Shown: positions 61,315-64,000 of the stretch, piece after piece
Layout: each line of letters starts with the position of its first letter
How positions within the stretch are numbered: the stretch's first letter is position 1
NCBI GenBank assembly: GCA_020697255.1
Contig: JAJFBE010000006.1
Coordinates: forward strand, 62,001-126,000
Direction: 5' to 3'
Length of the DNA: 64,000 bases
From: Burkholderiales bacterium
GTDB taxonomy: Bacteria > Pseudomonadota > Gammaproteobacteria > Burkholderiales > UBA11063
Notes under the pieces: model-generated
Databases searched by the model: none
Told to the model about the DNA's origin: nothing
Seen by the model: the letters and a program-made list of their open reading frames with translations, nothing else
Made by a program: the position numbers and the translations under genes

Positions 61315-61787
61315 TATTTTACTTCCTTTTTGGCAACCATTAAATCCGCCTGTGCTACAAGCTCATCATTAACAAATGCCTGTGCCCTGTATTTACCAAT
61401 TCCCATCATTATTTTACCCATTTCAACTTCAATATGTAATGCATCACCAGGAATAACCTGACGTTTAAACTTAGCGTTTTCAATACCTGCAAAAAAATAT
61501 AACTCATTAGCTTTTCTCGTCCCGAACGTCAATACCGATAAGATACCTGCAGATTGTGCCATGGCTTCAATAATCAACACCCCCGGCATTACCGGAAACT
61601 CGGGAAAATGTCCTGCAAAAAATGGCTCATTAATTGTAACATTTTTTAGCATTCGTATCCGTTTGCCTGGCTCCACCTCTAAAACTCTGTCTATCAATAA
61701 AAACGGAAATCTATGTGGTATATGCTTTAATATTTCATAAATATTTATTGGCTTATCAAGATGTGGCAGAGTTGGGCTGGCTGTCAT
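61314..61787 (-). CDS. fabZ: 3-hydroxyacyl-ACP dehydratase
   Basis: The 157-residue hot-dog-fold enzyme has the catalytic histidine in [24 protein letters not shown]-type sequence (HFPEFP) with the glutamate of EAMAQ. It dehydrates 3-hydroxyacyl-ACP in fatty acid synthesis. It lies between lpxD and lpxA in the conserved order and overlaps both, so acyl-ACP flux to lipid A and phospholipids is encoded together. Confidence 0.96.
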   Translation of the reverse strand: MTASPTLPHLDKPINIYEILKHIPHRFPFLLIDRVLEVEPGKRIRMLKNVTINEPFFAGHFPEFPVMPGVLIIEAMAQSAGILSVLTFGTRKANELYFFAGIENAKFKRQVIPGDALHIEVEMGKIMMGIGKYRAQAFVNDELVAQADLMVAKKEVK

Positions 61788-62824
61788 ACGTTTTCCTCTC
61801 GTAAAGTTTTCACTTCTTGCTCTATTTTCTTTATTCTATCTTGGGTATCCGACCAATTGCGCATATAAACCATTATTTTAGCCCACTCTTTATATGGAAA
61901 AGCAGGAATTCCTGAAGAATATATATCGGCAACAGTAATATCTTTAGAGACATTGGATGCACCACCAATAACCGTATGATCAGCTATAGTTACATGCCCG
62001 GTAATACCAGCGGCTCCGGCTATCTGGCAATGCCGGCCAATCGTAGTTCCACCGGCTATCCCAGCCTGGGCAGCAATGGCTGTGTGCGCACCTATTTTTA
62101 CATTATGAGCGACCTGAACCAGATTATCAATCTTTACTCCATCTTCAATAATAGTTGCACCAAGTGCCCCGCTATCTATTGTAGTATTTGCACCGATCTC
62201 AACATTATTGCCAATTTGAACTCCACCAACCTGCGGAATCTTATGCCAATGACGACTAGAATCCGGGGCATAGCCAAAGCCATCTGCACCAATTGAACAA
62301 CCAGCATGAAAAGAACAATTATTACCAATTTTTACATTTGAATAAATAACCACATTAGGATAAATAGTCACATTATCTGCAATAGCTACATTATCCCCAA
62401 TTACTACTCCCGGGTAAATCTGGCAATTATCGCCAATTTGACTATTTTCTCCGATTACCACATTATCGTATATTGCAGCGTGTTTACCAATTAAGGTATT
62501 TTTACCAATTTTTACAGTATCTTTTATTCCCTCGGCAAGTCTTGGTTTGGGGTGAAATAAATCTACCACACGGCTATAATATAAGTATGGATTATCAGTG
62601 ATAATTTTAGATATGTTAATACTTAAACTACCCACATCTTTATTACTGATAATAATTGCACTAGCCTGGCAAGTAGGTATAGTTTTAACATATTTTTTAT
62701 CAGTTAAAAAAGTTAACTCACCAGCCTTGGCCTTATCAGTTGGGGCAATTGCAGATACAATAACATCAGGACCTTCTAATTGCCCGCCAAGTTTTGCTAT
62801 GATTTCGGATAATCTATACTGCAT
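61784..62824 (-). CDS. lpxD: UDP-3-O-(3-hydroxyacyl)glucosamine N-acyltransferase
   Basis: The 346-residue protein has the N-terminal uridine-binding domain ([18 protein letters not shown]), followed by hexapeptide repeats and the C-terminal helix. The catalytic histidine lies in [10 protein letters not shown]. It adds the second 3-hydroxyacyl chain in lipid A synthesis. It follows skp in the conserved bamA-skp-lpxD order and overlaps fabZ by 4 bases. Confidence 0.95.
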   Translation of the reverse strand: MQYRLSEIIAKLGGQLEGPDVIVSAIAPTDKAKAGELTFLTDKKYVKTIPTCQASAIIISNKDVGSLSINISKIITDNPYLYYSRVVDLFHPKPRLAEGIKDTVKIGKNTLIGKHAAIYDNVVIGENSQIGDNCQIYPGVVIGDNVAIADNVTIYPNVVIYSNVKIGNNCSFHAGCSIGADGFGYAPDSSRHWHKIPQVGGVQIGNNVEIGANTTIDSGALGATIIEDGVKIDNLVQVAHNVKIGAHTAIAAQAGIAGGTTIGRHCQIAGAAGITGHVTIADHTVIGGASNVSKDITVADIYSSGIPAFPYKEWAKIMVYMRNWSDTQDRIKKIEQEVKTLREENV

Positions 62825-62845
62825 ACAATAATCTACCTTAATTGC

Positions 62846-63475
62846 TTATTTAGGCGCAGCAGGCGGGGCAATAGCTGCCGGAGCTCCCATAGGAACGCCT
62901 GCTGCAGCTTGTTTTTCAGCATCTGTTAGTTGCTTTAATAATGCAGCACTATCCACTTTATTTAGCTGCTCAATTACCTGATCAGTTAAATCATATTTAG
63001 GCTTAGCATAGGCCAATTGATTTGAAGTCAGAACCAGGTCATAATTACCCTTATCGCTGATATCTTTTAAAATTGTGTTTGCTTTGCTAAGTATTAAAGC
63101 CGAAGCATAATCCTGAACCTGTTTAGATCCTTGCTGGAACATCATATATTTTTGTTGGAATGCACCTTGGTCTTTTTGGTACTGGGCTCCAAGTTTTTCC
63201 AAAGTTGCTTTATCAGAAGCACTTAATTTATCCATTGAAGGAGCTTTTTTCATAATTGCTTGTATAGCACCTTGTTGCTTTACTATAGAGTCATTCATAG
63301 CTTTCAATTCGGCCTGTTGCGGGGCAAATCTGGCTTTCAAATTATTCTGCATCGCAACGGCCGGTTTTGATGTAGTAAAAATTTTGCCCACATCTACATA
63401 ACCTAATTTAAAATCTGAAGCATAGGTAAAACTTGTAGCTAATAACAATCCGGACAGGAGAAATCTTGTTTTCAT
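62846..63475 (-). CDS. skp: Periplasmic chaperone Skp/OmpH
   Basis: The 209-residue protein has a signal peptide ending TYAS and the FKLGYVDVGKIF start of the family. Long charged helices (LKARFAPQQAELKAMND) form the tentacles that hold unfolded outer-membrane proteins; VLTSNQLAYAKPKYDLTDQV forms the end of the body domain. A 40-residue Ala/Pro/Gly tail (ADAEKQ... APPAAPK) is longer than in E. coli Skp. It lies between bamA and lpxD. Confidence 0.93.
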   Translation of the reverse strand: MKTRFLLSGLLLATSFTYASDFKLGYVDVGKIFTTSKPAVAMQNNLKARFAPQQAELKAMNDSIVKQQGAIQAIMKKAPSMDKLSASDKATLEKLGAQYQKDQGAFQQKYMMFQQGSKQVQDYASALILSKANTILKDISDKGNYDLVLTSNQLAYAKPKYDLTDQVIEQLNKVDSAALLKQLTDAEKQAAAGVPMGAPAAIAPPAAPK

Positions 63476-63805
63476 CTAGTTCCCTTATAATAAATTACTT
63501 TATAATTATTTTGGTTAATATAATCTTATTCTTTTTAAACTAGCAATTTTAACATAATGAGGGGGTTTCAATGGATTTTTTGTAACTATGCGCATACCAC
63601 TATAAATTGGTAGCGTGAAATATGAAGTATTTCACTTATTTACCCAAAATGATTTTACTAATCCGGTTACATATACCGTAATAGCAGCCGATGGCACTCA
63701 AGCAACCTATACAGTAATAGTGAGTGTAGCAGGTTCTGCTAGTAGTAGTATAACTGCATTCTCTTTTGGTACAGTCGATGGTGTAATCGTGGGAATGACA
63801 TTTTA
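63476..63805. other. 330-base region between skp and bamA
   Basis: Besides the Ig-like remnant at 63650-63809, this gap holds GTGAAATA (63615-63622) and TATTTCAC (63628-63635), a perfect 8-base inverted repeat. The conserved order normally has bamA and skp within tens of bases. Confidence 0.6.
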
Positions 63806-63809
63806 CTAG
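63650..63809 (+). pseudogene. Remnant of an Ig-like repeat surface protein
   Basis: The plus-strand frame from about 63650 to the stop at 63807-63809 reads NDFTNPVTYTV, then AADGTQATYTVIVSV and ITAFSFGTVDGVI. This is the typical repeat of bacterial Ig-like (DUF5018-type) surface proteins, NPVTYTVTAADGTTQTYTVTV. A single unit without start signal or signal peptide cannot be a functional gene. It is a broken fragment or a mobile piece, antisense to the bamA-skp transcript. Confidence 0.65.
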
Positions 63810-64000
63810 AATGAGCTACCCAACATAAACTGGAAGGCCTCCAGCTGATCGGTTGGCTTGTTAAACAAGGGTAAGCCATAGCTTAGCTTGATTGGCCCCA
63901 GTGGTGATATCCAGTTTAGGCCTAACCCGTAGCTGGCACGAAATGCTTGCTGCGGCGTTAGATCAAAGCTGTTGCCCCCCCATAACGCACCGCTATCAAA
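63806..64000 (-). CDS. bamA: Outer membrane protein assembly factor BamA, C-terminal end
   Basis: Sixty-four codons plus the stop are in the window. They read FDSGALWGG, then RASYGLGLNWISPLGPIKLSYG and finally FQFMLGSSF. The segment NWISPLGPIKLSYG and the C-terminal phenylalanine of the beta signal are diagnostic of BamA. BamA is the barrel that inserts outer-membrane proteins. The gene heads the skp-lpxD-fabZ-lpxA-lpxB-rnhB block. Its 5' part lies beyond the window. Confidence 0.93.
   Translation of the reverse strand, partial: FDSGALWGGNSFDLTPQQAFRASYGLGLNWISPLGPIKLSYGLPLFNKPTDQLEAFQFMLGSSF

Noticed and set aside
1-64000. tRNA, rRNA, CRISPR arrays, insertion sequences and prophage genes
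   Set aside because: No T-loop, CRISPR spacing, transposase or integrase sequence was recognised; intergenic gaps are mostly under 350 bases.

Overview
The window is AT-rich chromosomal DNA from a Gram-negative (diderm) proteobacterium that uses the standard genetic code. The rpsF-priB-rpsR-rplI operon is typical of beta- and gammaproteobacteria. The bamA-skp-lpxD-fabZ-lpxA-lpxB-rnhB order, the lptE-holA pair and several 20-base ATTCCC-N8-GGGAAT palindromes (one identical to the form I remember for the neisserial dRS3 repeat) point to a low-GC member of, or near, the Neisseriales. That placement is inference; no rRNA or tRNA gene lies in the window.

Layout. 1-9.8 kb: the 3' part of an ArnT-like glycosyltransferase, a PAP2 phosphatase, folE, prmC, a WlbB-like acetyltransferase, a hemolysin III-type membrane protein, two lipid A late acyltransferase-like genes, a zeta-type toxin-antitoxin pair, a SpoU methyltransferase and ispD, all on the minus strand. 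9.8-13.5 kb: dnaQ and three poorly known genes, including a large secreted lipoprotein hydrolase. 13.6-18.6 kb: ppk-lptE-holA, then convergent folC. 18.9-27.5 kb: the glycine cleavage genes (gcvT, gcvH, gcvP) interleaved with small secreted proteins of unknown role, plus dsbB. 27.8-29.2 kb: the S6 ribosomal operon. 29.3-36.5 kb: a minus-strand run gshF - TVP38-like protein - three tandem secreted HAD-phosphatase paralogues, the least understood block. 36.7-45.9 kb: a DUF3313 lipoprotein, secreted proteins, feoAB with a Fur box, a 550-base gap holding a structured RNA or tiny membrane peptide candidate, ptsHI, birA and hldE-type adenylyltransferase. 45.9-57.9 kb: a full branched-chain amino acid operon (ilvB-ilvN-ilvA-ilvD-ilvE-ilvC-leuC-leuD-leuB-leuA) behind a readable transcription attenuator. 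58-64 kb: a repetitive coiled-coil membrane protein and the lpx/bam gene block running off the right edge.

Together the genes supply outer-membrane biogenesis (lipid A first steps, acylation, LptE, Skp, BamA, heptose activation), isoleucine/valine/leucine synthesis, folate and one-carbon metabolism, glutathione, iron uptake and periplasmic disulfide formation. At least ten proteins have signal peptides but no recognised function, several of them cysteine-rich.

Most notable: the ilv attenuator with a complete 1:2 / 2:3 / 3:4 pairing scheme; palindromic repeats lying in frame inside rnhB and folC; an ATG-TAA start-stop in front of a secreted-protein gene; the tandem secreted HAD family; the structured 40.7-41.0 kb gap; and a remnant of an Ig-like surface protein between skp and bamA.
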